DNA of 64,000 nt from Miscanthus floridulus (taxonomy: Eukaryota; Streptophyta; Magnoliopsida; Poales; Poaceae), in contig NC_089587.1 in NCBI RefSeq assembly GCF_019320115.1, forward strand, positions 107,433,158 through 107,497,157. The letters run 5' to 3'. Position numbers and translations under genes: made by a program. Below the pieces are notes generated by a model. The model saw nothing but the letters and a program-made list of their open reading frames with translations, was not told the origin of the DNA and did not search any database. How positions within the stretch are numbered: position 1 is the stretch's first letter; every line of letters starts with the position of its first letter. Shown here piece after piece: positions 1 through 8,905 of the stretch.

Positions 1-692
1 GATTTGCACTTTGGACAGTGCGTTGCTTTCTTGTGATCTTTCCTAAATAGGACACAACCATTCGGACAAGCATGGATGTGCTCATACGGCATCTTAAGGG
101 CATGAAGAAGTTTCTGTGACTCATACAAGTTCTTCGGCAGAATGTGACCCTCCGGAAGCAGGGATCCAACAACTGCCAACATACCATCGAAGTTGTCTCG
201 ACTCATGCTACACTGCGACTTGAATGCCATTAGGCGTCCAATGGCATCCAGTTGCGAAACCATTGTCTTTTCGTGAAGGGGCTTCTGTGCCGAAGACAAC
301 ATATCGTAGTACGCCTTTGCGGATTCCTCTGGCTCGTCCTCTAATCCTTCATCGAACCGTGCCTCCTGAAAGTCATCCATCCAGTCTGCTACCCCCGCAT
401 CTCCATCAAAAGCCTCGAGGCATGGTCTCACCACCTCCTCTCTAATACGATCGGCTTCACCATGGTGGATCCAGCAGGTATAGTTTGGCGTGAATCCATA
501 CTTGCAAAGATCTTTCCCCACATTCTTCCTATTCTTTCTTACACGGTTGTCACATTTGCTACAGGGACACGGCATTCGACTCGACCCTCTAGAAGCCTCG
601 CCAAATGAATGCTCCAAGAAAGCATTAGTCTTAGTCATCCATTCTGGGGTCATACTTGCGTGGCCCGTGTACATCCAATCACGGTTCTCCAT
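1..692 (-). CDS. TNP2-like CACTA transposase, N-terminal 230 residues (partial)
   Basis: One open frame runs from ATG 692-690 to the left edge with no stop. Residues 1-79 match the transposase-associated domain that begins plant TNP2-type transposases: a DWMY start near residues 5-8, a CPCSKC cluster at 42-47, and a C-W-x2-HGE block at 73-79. An acidic linker follows, then the start of the Transposase_21 region: AYYDMLSSAQKPLHEK, an LDAIGRLMAFK helix, and a zinc-binding pair C-x3-C...C-x2-C at the last ~24 residues. The first Met was chosen because it directly precedes the family's usual start and a TATA-like TATATATA stretch lies just upstream (701-710). The protein cuts and joins CACTA ends. 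The catalytic core lies off-window, so activity cannot be judged. The frame stays open upstream of the ATG, so a longer start is possible but not conserved. Confidence 0.9.
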   Translation of the reverse strand, partial: MENRDWMYTGHASMTPEWMTKTNAFLEHSFGEASRGSSRMPCPCSKCDNRVRKNRKNVGKDLCKYGFTPNYTCWIHHGEADRIREEVVRPCLEAFDGDAGVADWMDDFQEARFDEGLEDEPEESAKAYYDMLSSAQKPLHEKTMVSQLDAIGRLMAFKSQCSMSRDNFDGMLAVVGSLLPEGHILPKNLYESQKLLHALKMPYEHIHACPNGCVLFRKDHKKATHCPKCK

Positions 693-786
693 CCTCTGGC
701 ATATATATATGTAAGCGAGTAATATAACTAGCAATTGCATCTGCATGGCGTTCCTACCATCTAATAGGTGAGGATAGGTCCTAATC

Positions 787-1073
787 CCACCCGCGGATGC
801 ATAGATGAGGTCAATTTTAATGCTCCGCTCCTATCCGAGATAGAATTTCGGCAGTACCTCCCTGCTATTCTCCTGATACACGTCCTGCAAGGGAGAGTGT
901 GTATCTGGAGAACAACAGGGAGGTGATGCCGAAAGTCTATCTCGGACCAGAGCGAACCATGGAAACTAACCTCATCTACGCATCCACGGGCTGTCCAAAA
1001 TACGTGGACAATCTGAAAGAGATACGGTCGTAGATATGCAAAGATCTGTATACCTCCGACCGTATCTCTTTCA
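787..1073. repeat. Two inverted repeats upstream of the transposase start
   Basis: A large imperfect palindrome spans about 787-990: GCGGATGCATAGATGAGGT and CTATCCGAGATAG on the left are mirrored by CTATCTCGGA and ACCTCATCTACGCATCC on the right, with smaller complementary blocks (CAGTACCTCCCTG, GGGAGGTGATGCC) inside. A second, tighter hairpin at 1016-1073 pairs GAGATACGGTCG with CGACCGTATCTC. They lie in the presumed 5' leader or promoter of the transposase. Whether they act in RNA or are binding sites for the transposase is not known. Confidence 0.75.
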
Positions 1074-1489
1074 AACGGGAGACGCCTAACTGGGCTATGT
1101 GACCATATAAAACATGCATGCAAATGAGGAGGGGGTTATACCTAGGGTGGCGGTGGAGTCAGGCTAGCGGGGCAGTGGCGTGTCGGTGCAGTGGCGAGGC
1201 GATGCGGTGCAGGCAGACCAGCAGCGCCGACGAAGACGATCGGGGTCGCCGAGTCCCTCCCACGGGTCTTTCTCCTACATAAAAGGCAATAGGTTAGAAT
1301 CCATTGAAAATTTCTGCAGCACCTCCCCTGCACGGGGAGGTTTCCAAAACCTGCAAGAAATGTAGGCGCGATGGCCAACAACCACATATATACCAAACAT
1401 AGGCATAAAGGCCAACAACACATATATATACCAAGACGAGCCATGTACTTTAGTTCTCTTTCCATGCAGATGAAAGTATCGAAGTAGTA

Positions 1490-1660
1490 CAACAACAAGT
1501 ACTACTACCACTACAACTACTACCAACACTAACACTACTACTACTAACACTACTACTATCACTACTTACTACTAACAATACTACTAACACTACTAACTAC
1601 TAACTACTTACTAACTACTACTAACACTACTAAGTACTACTACTAACTACTACAGGTGTA
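1490..1660. repeat. ACT/AAC-rich trinucleotide array
   Basis: The stretch consists almost wholly of ACT, AAC and TACT units (ctactactaacactactaact...) with little else. The minus-strand reading is a poly-V/L run, so the predicted frames across it are artefacts of composition. It lies inside the CACTA element between the leader palindromes and a GC-rich segment. Confidence 0.85.
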
Positions 1661-1674
1661 GGGCATACCTTCGC

Positions 1675-2050
1675 GACGAGAATGGCAGCGACGAGGGTTG
1701 ACGACGACGGCGGGGATGACCGCAGCGGCGTGAGGGTCGACGGGCCTAGGCCGGCACCTTCCTTCTCCTCTCCTTCTCCTCCTCTCTTCTCCCCTCCTCC
1801 TCTCTTCTCCCTTTCTCATCTCTTCTCCCCTGCCTCCTCCTCCTCTCTTCTGCAGTGGCGCGGTGGCCGGGGCGTGGAGGCACGGTGGCCGGGGCAGAGG
1901 GCACGGGGGCCCACGCGGGGAGGCGCGGTGGCCGGGACGGGCGCCACGGTGCGGCGGCGGCTGAGGGAGAGAGAGGTGAGAGGGAGAGAGAAATGAGAGA
2001 GAGAGAGGAGAGACAGAGAGCGCCGCCGGCCGGGCGCGGTTGAAGGAAAC
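1675..2050. other. GC-rich internal segment of the CACTA element
   Basis: A purine/pyrimidine-skewed GC-rich stretch with CTCCTCTCTTCTCC and GAGAGAGAG runs. Overlapping open frames exist on both strands (up to 204 codons) but none contains a recognisable domain; they are low-complexity P/R/S/G readings. It most likely belongs to the 5' untranslated or promoter part of the element. Confidence 0.5.
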
Positions 2051-2225
2051 GGCGGCTTTGCCGAGTGCCAGATCGGCGGCACTCGGCAAAGTCAATTTTC
2101 TTCGCCGAGTGTCGTGATCTGGCACTCGGCGAAGTTTTAAAAAAAAATCAGCAGCTCTTTGCCGAGTGCCAGCTGGGCGGCACTCGGCAAAGTTATTACT
2201 TTGCCGAGTGCCAACCCTAGGCACT

Positions 2226-3113
2226 CGGCTAAATAATTTTTTTTTGTTTTTTGCCACTAATTTTTTTGAAGCTTTAGTACACTACCACAAACAACATGTT
2301 TAAATTTGGGACATTTTCATTGCCTTTTGGCATATTTCTATAGTTTATTTTGTTTTGTTGAATTTTTCTAGAAAATGTAAGTTTGAACTGCAGGTGCATC
2401 GAATAATGGATTACATTCGTTCAAAAAATGTTATCCTTGTTTCTTAGTGTAAATTTAGGCTAAATCCAGGAATTGTCTTGAAATTTCGATCAACGTGCTC
2501 ACGGGGCAACGCGGCCAACTTGCGCGGGAGTGGTTTTTTAATTGTATAAAATACGAACGAATTCCGAAAATCATGAAACTTGTCGAGTTGTCGCCATATC
2601 GTATACGTATGCCGTGGAAAAAATTTGAAAAAGTTTCAAGCACGTTGTCACGTACGATGCTCAAAAACTTTTTGAAACGTGCTCAAAACTTTTTCAATTT
2701 TTTTCCACGGCATACGCATACGATATGGCGACAACTCGACAAGTTTCATGATTTTCGGAATTCGTTCGTATTTTATACAATTAAAAAACCACTCCCGCGC
2801 AAGTTGACGGCGTTGCCCCGTGAGCACGTTGATCAAAATTTCGAGACAGTTCCTAGATTTAGCCTAAATTTACACTAAGAAACAAGGATAACATTTTTTG
2901 AACGAATGTAATCCATTATTCGATGCAGGTCCCATTATTCGATGCACCTGCAGTTCAAACTTACATTTTCTGGAAAAATTCAACAAAACAAAATAAACTA
3001 TAGAAATATGTCAAAAGGCAATGAAAATGTCCCAAATTTAAACACGTTGTTTGTGGTAGTGTACTAAAGCTTCAAAAAAATTGGTGGCAAAAAACCAAAA
3101 AAAAATTATTTTG
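2226..3113. repeat. Inverted repeat with ~430-bp arms, centre near 2660
   Basis: The left arm (about 2226-2655) is repeated in reverse complement at about 2664-3113. Examples are GCTTTAGTACACTACCAC versus GTGGTAGTGTACTAAAGC, AACTTGCGCGGGAGTGG versus CCACTCCCGCGCAAGTT, and ATATCGTATACGTATGCCG versus CGGCATACGCATACGATAT. The right arm has a short local duplication near 2920-2950 (ATTATTCGATGCA twice). Both arms are flanked by GCCGAGTG subterminal repeats, so the whole could fold back over more than 1 kb. Divergence is low by eye; no percentage was calculated. Confidence 0.85.
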
Positions 3114-3387
3114 CCGAGTTCTAAGTTTTGGCACTCGGCAAAATAAATTCTTTGCCGAGTGCCAAACGGGGGGCACTCGGCAAAGAGGACACCGCTGGAT
3201 GCCGTTAAGCCCTACCAATCTTTGTCGAGTGTCTGCATTTGCCGAGTGTAGGTCTTTGCCGAGTGCCAGGCCGAGTGTTATATTTTGCCGAGTGCGGCGC
3301 TCGGCAAAGCAGGTCTTTGCTGAGTGCCCGAAATTTGGCACTCGGTAAAGATTTTTGCACTCGGCAAATCACGTGTTTCCCGTAGTG
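3110..3387 (-). repeat. CACTA terminal inverted repeat and subterminal array
   Basis: About ten copies of (TTT)GCCGAGTG(CC) in both orientations are crowded into 280 bp and end in CACTACGGGAAACACGTG at the element boundary. Such subterminal arrays are the known transposase (TNPA-type) binding sites in this superfamily; binding here is inferred from the family. Confidence 0.85.
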
Positions 3388-3403
3388 ACTCTACTGAAAA
3401 TAT

Positions 3404-3500
3404 TGCTCATCAGGTTAGCAGGATTTGCCCCATAAGCAACCAGTAACCAGAAATAATGCTCATCAGGTTAGCAGGATTTGCCCCATAAGCAACCAGTAAC
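3404..3500. repeat. Direct repeat of 44 bp, two copies
   Basis: The 44-bp segment beginning TGCTCATCAGGTTAGCAGG occurs at 3404-3447 and again, apparently unchanged, at 3457-3500, separated by 9 bp. It lies just outside the CACTA terminus. The rest of 3501-3739 shows no gene or recognisable element. Confidence 0.9.
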
Positions 3501-3739
3501 ACCTCATCAGTTATTTGAGAGGGCCGCCAGCAGATTATTATGAGGGCTACACAGAACAGATACAGTGTCAACCGGACCGCGGGCCTCGTGTGATCAACTG
3601 AGGGCGTATATGATGAGCCTGTGATATGTCTCGTCATATGGCATGCATGAATACTGAAGCGACAATCGATCGGCTACTGTGCGTGAATACACATATATAA
3701 TACAGATACACTAGGCTACTTGTGCACTGTTATAATGTA

Positions 3740-3980
3740 CTCCCTCTGTCCCTTAATATCTATCGTCGTGAAAAGCATGCTGGTCAAACTTTCTTAAGTT
3801 TAATTAGACAGGTAGAAAATAACATCATTTTTTTTTATTTTTAAACAAATTTATTATAAAAATATATTTAACGATCTATCTAATAATATTAATTATGTAT
3901 CATAAATATTAATTTATATATATATATTTGGTCAAATCTAAGTATGTTCGAGAGGTGATAGATAAAAGGGACGGAGGAAG
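3740..3980. mobile_element. Stowaway (Tc1/mariner) MITE
   Basis: Termini are CTCCCTCTGTCCC and GGGACGGAGGAAG, inverted repeats of the Stowaway type, flanked on both sides by the TA target duplication (3738-3739 and 3981-3982). The 241-bp AT-rich interior is non-coding. Typical of non-autonomous mariner relatives in grasses. Confidence 0.92.
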
Positions 3981-3982
3981 TA

Positions 3983-4344
3983 TTACAGAAGTACAGAACT
4001 AGCCCGAGAAGCTACAAATTCACTACTTGAATACATCCCTGAATTAACATGCATGCAGACGGCTTTACAAGTTATCCAAACAAGCAAGCAACCATACGCT
4101 TCTAAATCCTGACTGCCCCTAGTCATGTCAAAAAACAGAGAGCTGAGTTTTGACTGCCTTTTCCAGATCCTATCCTTCGCTTGACCTACATCTATCAGTG
4201 TTTGCATGCAGTTTGCATGTGGTACAAAGTACCAGCAAGTTAAAGCCAACACAATGGTAACCACTGTCTAGGACATAATGGGATACAGAACAGGTTAGAT
4301 TGCTGTCCAGAGGTTCGCACATGGGGACAAATGTTGCATTGTTA
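3983..4344. other. Unassigned non-coding stretch
   Basis: A 93-codon open frame on the minus strand covers most of this segment but shows no recognisable motif, and its neighbours are repeats. I see no element termini here. Confidence 0.4.
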
Positions 4345-4897
4345 AGCTATGGAATTATGTGGAGCTGCCCAGCATGCTTTGCAACTGTTCCAAGACAGGC
4401 ACACAAGCTTTGGGACAGATCAATACAAGGAAGAAGAAACAAGGAGGGGATCAGGACATGATCCTCCGTCCAGAAGCAAAACATCCCCTTTGAAGACGAT
4501 CAAATCAATGCCCTGCTTGGGCCTTATATTATACCCCTCAGAGATATGCTAAAAAAATAGTGGCTGCAGTAGCTCAACAACGGTCTCTTTTGGTTACTGA
4601 TGTACGGGGCCCAGTTGCCAGCGGACACTTTTAACTCCATTTTCGAGAAGCTTACTATATATACGTACAGTGTTGGCTCACCGCTTCACACTATTATTGA
4701 ACTTGACTAAATATAGGTTTAAAATATTTGACCAACAAAAAAGGAAATGGTATTAATGGTTAGATTTCCTATCAATTACTCTTAATATTTACAAGTCATT
4801 GTATATATGCATGTACTCTTCTGTTCCAAAAAGGACGCGATTTTAGAACAGTGCCATGTTAAAGTATATATCAAGTTTGACCAAATTTATATAAAAA
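4345..4897. repeat. Local direct duplication, copy 1 (~553 bp, uninterrupted)
   Basis: This segment (beginning AAGCTATGGAATTATGTGG and ending near TTTGACCAAATTTATATAAAAAA) recurs at 4943-5040 plus 6645-7099. Copy 1 keeps the target of the Pack-MULE that splits copy 2 as an empty site near 4434-4445. Between the copies, 4898-4942 repeats short pieces of the unit (AGCATGCTTTGCAACT, AAAGTATATATCAAG), suggesting a complex junction. Short open frames on both strands are not recognisable proteins. Confidence 0.88.
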
Positions 4898-5194
4898 AGC
4901 ATGCTTTGCAACTATTCCAAGACAGTTAAAGTATATATCAAGCTATGGAATTATGTGGAGCTGCCCAGCATGCTTTGCAACTGTTCCAAGACAGGAGCAC
5001 ACGAGCTTTGGGACAGATCAATACAAGGAAGAAGAAACAAGAGGTTTTTACATATGTGTCATTAAAAAAGTTTATAATTACACATAGGCCATTAAAAAAG
5101 TTGACCGCACACATATGCCACCGTTCTGAACTTCTTTACTCTCCAAGCCATTTCGTCCGTTTTTCTACTTAACGGTGTCAAACCGACAGGTGAA

Positions 5195-5539
5195 ATGACC
5201 ATTTTACCCTACGGTGGGGTCCGTTTGTCAGCCACCCAAACTCTTTTTTTCTCTCTCTTTCTCTTACGCCTCCGTTCCACGCTCCCCGTGCTCCTGCTCG
5301 TCGTCACGGCGCAGGTGGTGTGCTGCTGCTTCCCCTTCGCGGTGGTGGAGCTCGTCATGCTCGCGGCCGTGGGCGTGCCCGCCGCGCTGTGCCGCCGCGC
5401 GCTCTGCGCCCGGGAGAGGTGCAGGCGCGCCTCCCGCGCCGCCGCGGCCAAGAAGAAGGAGATGACGGGGATGGACAGGGTGAGCAAAGGGGAGCTGCAG
5501 CAGCCGAGGGCGGAGCTCCCCCGCGCACACCGCGAGGCG
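5195..5539 (+). pseudogene. Possible second captured fragment: membrane-protein-like reading frame
   Basis: The plus-strand frame from 5195 stays open to 5944 (249 codons). Its first ~115 residues contain a hydrophobic segment LPVLLLVVTAQVVCCCFPF followed by VVELVMLAAVGVPAALC and a basic ARERCRRASRAAAAKKKE stretch, resembling a small membrane protein. Beyond about 5540 the frame runs antisense to the aldehyde oxidase exon and is probably meaningless. I cannot name the source gene. If real, the Pack-MULE joins two fragments in opposite orientation. The alternative is chance openness in GC-rich sequence. Confidence 0.4.
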
Positions 5540-5989
5540 CTCGTGCACGGTGTGGAGGCCCCCCGCTCCCGCCCGGCCGAGCCCCTCGGTGGTGGTGACG
5601 GCGCGGTGGTGGAGCCCGTGCACCAGCGTGAGGCAGGAGCTCACCGCCGCGTGCGACATCGCGCCCGACGCCGCGTCGTACGCGGAGAGCAACACCACGC
5701 ACGCGCCGCATCCGCCTGCAGAAATGGGTCGTCAAGCTCAAATCGCGGAACGAAACGGAAGAGCGGGGGGAGGGAGGGAGGGAGGAGGAGGAGGTCGGGG
5801 TGGCGTGCCTTCGCCGCAGCCGAACTTGGGCCCGGTGAAGTGGGTGCGGGTGCGGAGGAACTCGAGGAGGGTGGCGCCGAGGTCCATGTCACCCTCACGG
5901 AGCTCCACCCGCTCACCGTTCACGGCGAAGACCACCGCCGCTAACGCTGAGGAGGAAGGAGCGGGCGCGGTCGAAGGCGAAGCAGCCAT
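5540..5989 (-). pseudogene. Captured 5' fragment of an aldehyde oxidase gene ([2Fe-2S] domain, two exons)
   Basis: Exon 1 (5989-5809) starts with Met and an Ala/Ser/Pro-rich leader, then VVFAVNGERVEL, a TLLEFLRTRT motif and FGCGEG. Exon 2 (5715 to about 5540) gives GCGACVVLLSAYDA, AVSSCLTLVHGL and VTTTEGLG. Joined, they show the N-terminal plant-type [2Fe-2S] cluster region of molybdenum aldehyde oxidases, cytosolic enzymes that oxidise aldehydes such as abscisic or indole-3-acetaldehyde. The intervening 5808-5716 ends in CTGCAG but begins GC rather than GT, so the intron is GC-AG or its donor has mutated. Homology stops after about HTVHERLA; the second iron-sulphur motif and the FAD and Mo domains are absent. 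It lies wholly within the Pack-MULE, so it is a captured, non-functional fragment. Confidence 0.87.
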
Positions 5990-6420
5990 CGCGGCGCGGA
6001 GAGGTGCGCTGTGTGGGCGCGTGCGTGTCGGAACCCGATTCTCATTTGGGCGGCGCTACAAAGAATGGGCAAGCAGCAGCAGCTCGTGGAGCCCCATGAC
6101 GACTTGACGAGGTGGATCTTCTTCTCGCGGTGGCTGGAGCCGGAGGCGGGCGCGGCATCATCCCCGTCCGCGGAGCCGACGCTCCGGCGGTTGGAGCTTC
6201 GCCCCTGGGGCTGCTGCTACTGCTGCTCTAGGCGGTGGAGCTCTGGCCCACCAGCTCCGCCTGCCGTGGCGTGCGCCATGGCCACGTGGGGGCTCCGTCC
6301 GCCATGGCAGCGTGGGAGCTCAAGGCGGAGGAGCTCCGCCCCGGCCGCCGCGGGCGCGCGCGGGCGAGCTCCGCCGGGGGCGCGCGCGGAGAAGAGAGAT
6401 AAGGTCGAGTTTGAGAGAGA
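5990..6420. other. GC-rich remainder of the Pack-MULE interior
   Basis: Probably includes the 5' untranslated leader of the captured aldehyde oxidase just upstream of its Met at 5989. The rest (to ~6400) is GC-rich with open frames on the plus strand (166 codons from 6011) that show no recognisable domain. Confidence 0.45.
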
Positions 6421-7284
6421 GAGAGAGAGTGAGGATAGGGAAGAGAGGGGTATTATTGACTTTTTGACTAACCTAACCCACTTGTCAGGACTTCCAAATG
6501 GTGAAAAATGAACGGAATGCGGATGGAATGGCTTGGAGAGTAAAAAAATTTAGAACGATGACATATGTATACGGTCAACTTTTTTAATAACCTATGTGTA
6601 ATCACAAACTTTTTTAATGACACACATGTAAAAGCCTCCGGAAACAAAGAGGGATCAGGACATGATCCTCCGTCCAGAAGCAAAACATCCCCTTTGAAGA
6701 CGATCAAATCAATGCCCTGCTTGGGCCTTATATTATACCCCTCAGAGATATGCTAAAAAATAGTGGCTGCAGTAGCTCAACAACGGTCTCTTTTGGTTAC
6801 TGATGTACGGGGCCCAGTTGCCAGTGGACACTTTTAACTCCATTTTCGAGAAGCTTACTATATATACGTACAGTGTTGGTTCACCGCTTCACACTATTAT
6901 TGAACTTGACTAAATATAGGTTTAAAATATTTGACCAACAAAAAAGGAAATGGTATTAATGGTTAGATTTCCTATCAATTACTCTTAATATTTACAAGTC
7001 ATTGTATATATGCATATACTCTTCCATCCCAAAAAGGACGCAATTTTAGAACAGTGCCATGTTAAAGTATATATCAAGTTTGACCAAATTTATATAAAAA
7101 ATTACTGATATTTATCATTACTAAATAGGTACCATTAGATTCGTCTTGAAACATATTTTCATGATATATTTATTTAGCGTCATAAACTTCAATATTTTTT
7201 TCTATATATTTAGTGAAACATAGCATTATAATTACTTTAACTTAATAGTTGTAGAAGCGTGTAAGTTAGAAATATATAGCGTAC

Positions 7285-8400
7285 TGTCGGGTTCATAAAC
7301 CCGGAGTCTCTAATGGACCTGCTTCCCAGCAAAAGCTTGGCCCAACAGACGACGTTACGAACGACGCGGAACTCCTGGGCCGGCCCAGATACCTAACGAC
7401 AGGCTAGAAGAGCAATCCAGTCTCCGACCGGAAGCATGGCCAAGGAAGGAACGACGCTCGCCTCCGACTTCGACCCGCCTCTCCGACCGGAAGGCCTAGC
7501 CAAGGAGGGGACAACACTCGCTTCCGACTCCGACCCGCTTCTCCGACCGGGAGTACACCGAACCTCTGCTTATAGCTCTTCTCCGACCGGCACGGTCGGA
7601 GCCAGCTGGGAAACGACCGAACGAGGACGCCCGCTCGATAAGGACCCAAAGAATCAGGCGGAGCAAATAAAGCAGGCGCTCAAGTCAAACCGCAATACCG
7701 AGGACTGTACCCTGCACATCTGCAGAACAGTACTGTCAGGACATATCAAAAGGGTACTTTATAACCTTCCAGACATGTCAGAACACGAACAGTGTTGTGG
7801 GCGCCGACATTTGTCCTACAGTATGGTAGGCGCCGACATTTGCCATACCAGAAGAACACGATGAAACCAACCACATGCATCTGGGCGTCAACAATATTGT
7901 GGGCACCGACAAACCGTCTTGTGCCCGACGGCATGGGCAATAAGACTAGGTAGCACACACTCTCTCTCTATCATATGTAAGGCCGTCCCCTTCATCTATA
8001 AAAGGGGATGCACCATTTCCCAACAAAGAGGCAAGATCGAACAACGAACAACAGACGGATCATTCTGGTTTACTCTCTGCTAGCTTTAGACATTCTAAAG
8101 ATACACAGAGCACACGTTCGAATACTTAGCGCACGTAGGAGCTCCCGTCACGCTTGGTCCTTCGGTCCAGAGCCCGACCGGACCTCTAACACCCCTCATC
8201 TTACTCCCACTCGTTTGTAACCCCACAGCAAACTTCGAGCACTAGGCTCAGGAATAAAGTCACCGACCGATTCAAACTGGACGTAGGGCACGTTGCCTGA
8301 ACCAGTATAAACCCTGTGTCATTGAATGCTATGCCACATCCAATCACAACGCACAGCAAAACGATAAATATTTACTAGTTGGTCACTTTTCACACCGACA
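7285..8400 (+). mobile_element. Solo LTR of a Gypsy element (same family as 33592-46824)
   Basis: Begins TGTCGGGTTCATAAACCCGG and ends TTTTCACACCGACA, with a perfect 5-bp target duplication CGTAC at 7280-7284 and 8401-8405. It matches the LTRs of the 13-kb element at 33592 along its length, including repeated CTCCGACCGGAAG motifs in the first third, GTTGTGGGCGCC-type repeats, CTATAAAAGGGG and the 3' block AGTCACCGACCG...CTGGACGTAGGGCACGTTGCCTG. There is no internal region, so it is a solo LTR left by unequal or intra-element recombination. Confidence 0.95.
7997..8003 (+). promoter_or_regulatory. TATA box of the solo LTR
   Basis: TATAAAA sits within CATCTATAAAAGGGGATGC, a context kept at the same relative position in both LTRs of the related full element (34443-34449 and 46440-46446). 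It is the likely U3 core promoter. Confidence 0.7.
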
Positions 8401-8454
8401 CGTACTTCATGATATTGTATTATTTTCCATAAAAGCTCATATTATTATTTACTT

Positions 8455-8905
8455 GTGATTTGAGAGATATTTTTATAATAGTTGAGGTGGATAATTTACA
8501 TACAAACTAAATGGTGTTACTTTATACTATCTCTCGTGATGACATAACAACAATTTGAATGCAAACTTATGGATTATGTTGCATTATCTCTCATAATGAT
8601 AGAGGTGGGTAATTTATAAGAATATTAGGAGAATATTTAAAATTATCTTTCATCCTTGCAGAGGTTGGTAATTAGATACAAAGTTAAGTGGTTATTTTAA
8701 AATATCTTCCATGTAGCAGAGATGGGTAATTTAGTTGCAAATTTAGGGGGGGGGGGTTATTTTGAATTATCTTTAATAATGGTAGATGTGAGTAATTTAT
8801 ATATAAATTTAGGGGTTGTTCGGAATTATTATTCATGAAAGCAGAGGTGGGTAATTTAAATGCAAATTAGGGGCTTACTTTATGTATTTATCATAATGCC
8901 AAAGG
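8455..8905. repeat. Degenerate tandem repeat, units about 65-80 bp
   Basis: About six imperfect units share the motif (g)aGAGGTGGGTAATTTa-tGCAAATTTAGGGG-TTAT-TT-AATTATCT(T/C)TCATAATG. Examples are near 8485, 8605, 8665, 8723, 8790 and 8848. One unit carries an 11-G run at 8746-8756. No open frame and no clear termini were seen, so it could be a small satellite or the interior of a non-autonomous element. Confidence 0.7.

Larger units (their letters stand above)
1..3387 (-). mobile_element. CACTA (En/Spm) DNA transposon, 5' portion, continuing past the left edge
   Basis: Read inward from 3387 on the minus strand the terminus is CACTACGGGAAACACGTG, the diagnostic CACTA terminal inverted repeat, followed by many GCCGAGTGCC subterminal repeats in both orientations (2050-2235 and 3110-3380). 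A CACTA-type transposase starts at 692 and runs off the left edge, so the 5' end of the element is on the right. The 3 bp next to the end (act, 3388-3390) would be one copy of the target duplication; its partner lies outside the window. Between the transposase start and the terminus are an inverted-repeat leader, an ACT-rich array, a GC-rich stretch and a very long inverted repeat. It may be autonomous, but only the first part of the transposase is visible. Confidence 0.93.
5041..6638. mobile_element. Pack-MULE (Mutator-like element with captured gene fragments)
   Basis: Long terminal inverted repeats of about 130 bp: the left end GAGGTTTTTACATATGTG and the right end, read in reverse, GAGGCTTTTACATGTGTG continue to match through AGTTGACCG and ACTCTCCAAGCCATT. 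The 9-bp flanks aagaaacaa (5032-5040) and cggaaacaa (6639-6647) agree at 7 of 9 positions, the duplication size expected for Mutator elements, and the empty site is preserved in the neighbouring duplicate near 4434. There is no transposase. The GC-rich interior holds an aldehyde oxidase fragment on the minus strand and other gene-like sequence, which defines a Pack-MULE. Confidence 0.88.
4943..7099. repeat. Local direct duplication, copy 2, split by a Pack-MULE
   Basis: Positions 4943-5040 and 6645-7099 together match copy 1 (4345-4897), including the block CAAATCAATGCCCTGCTTGG and the downstream TTGACCAAATTTATATAAA. A few substitutions separate the copies (for example gccagcggac in copy 1 versus gccagtggac here). 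The MULE at 5041-6638 interrupts only this copy, so the duplication predates that insertion or copy 1 was never hit. The last part (7016-7099 and on to ~7280) resembles the interior of a Stowaway-like MITE. Confidence 0.85.

Noticed and set aside
1643..2257. 204-codon minus frame near the CACTA end
   Set aside because: Low-complexity Arg/Pro/Ser reading through GC-rich and GCCGAGTG repeat DNA.
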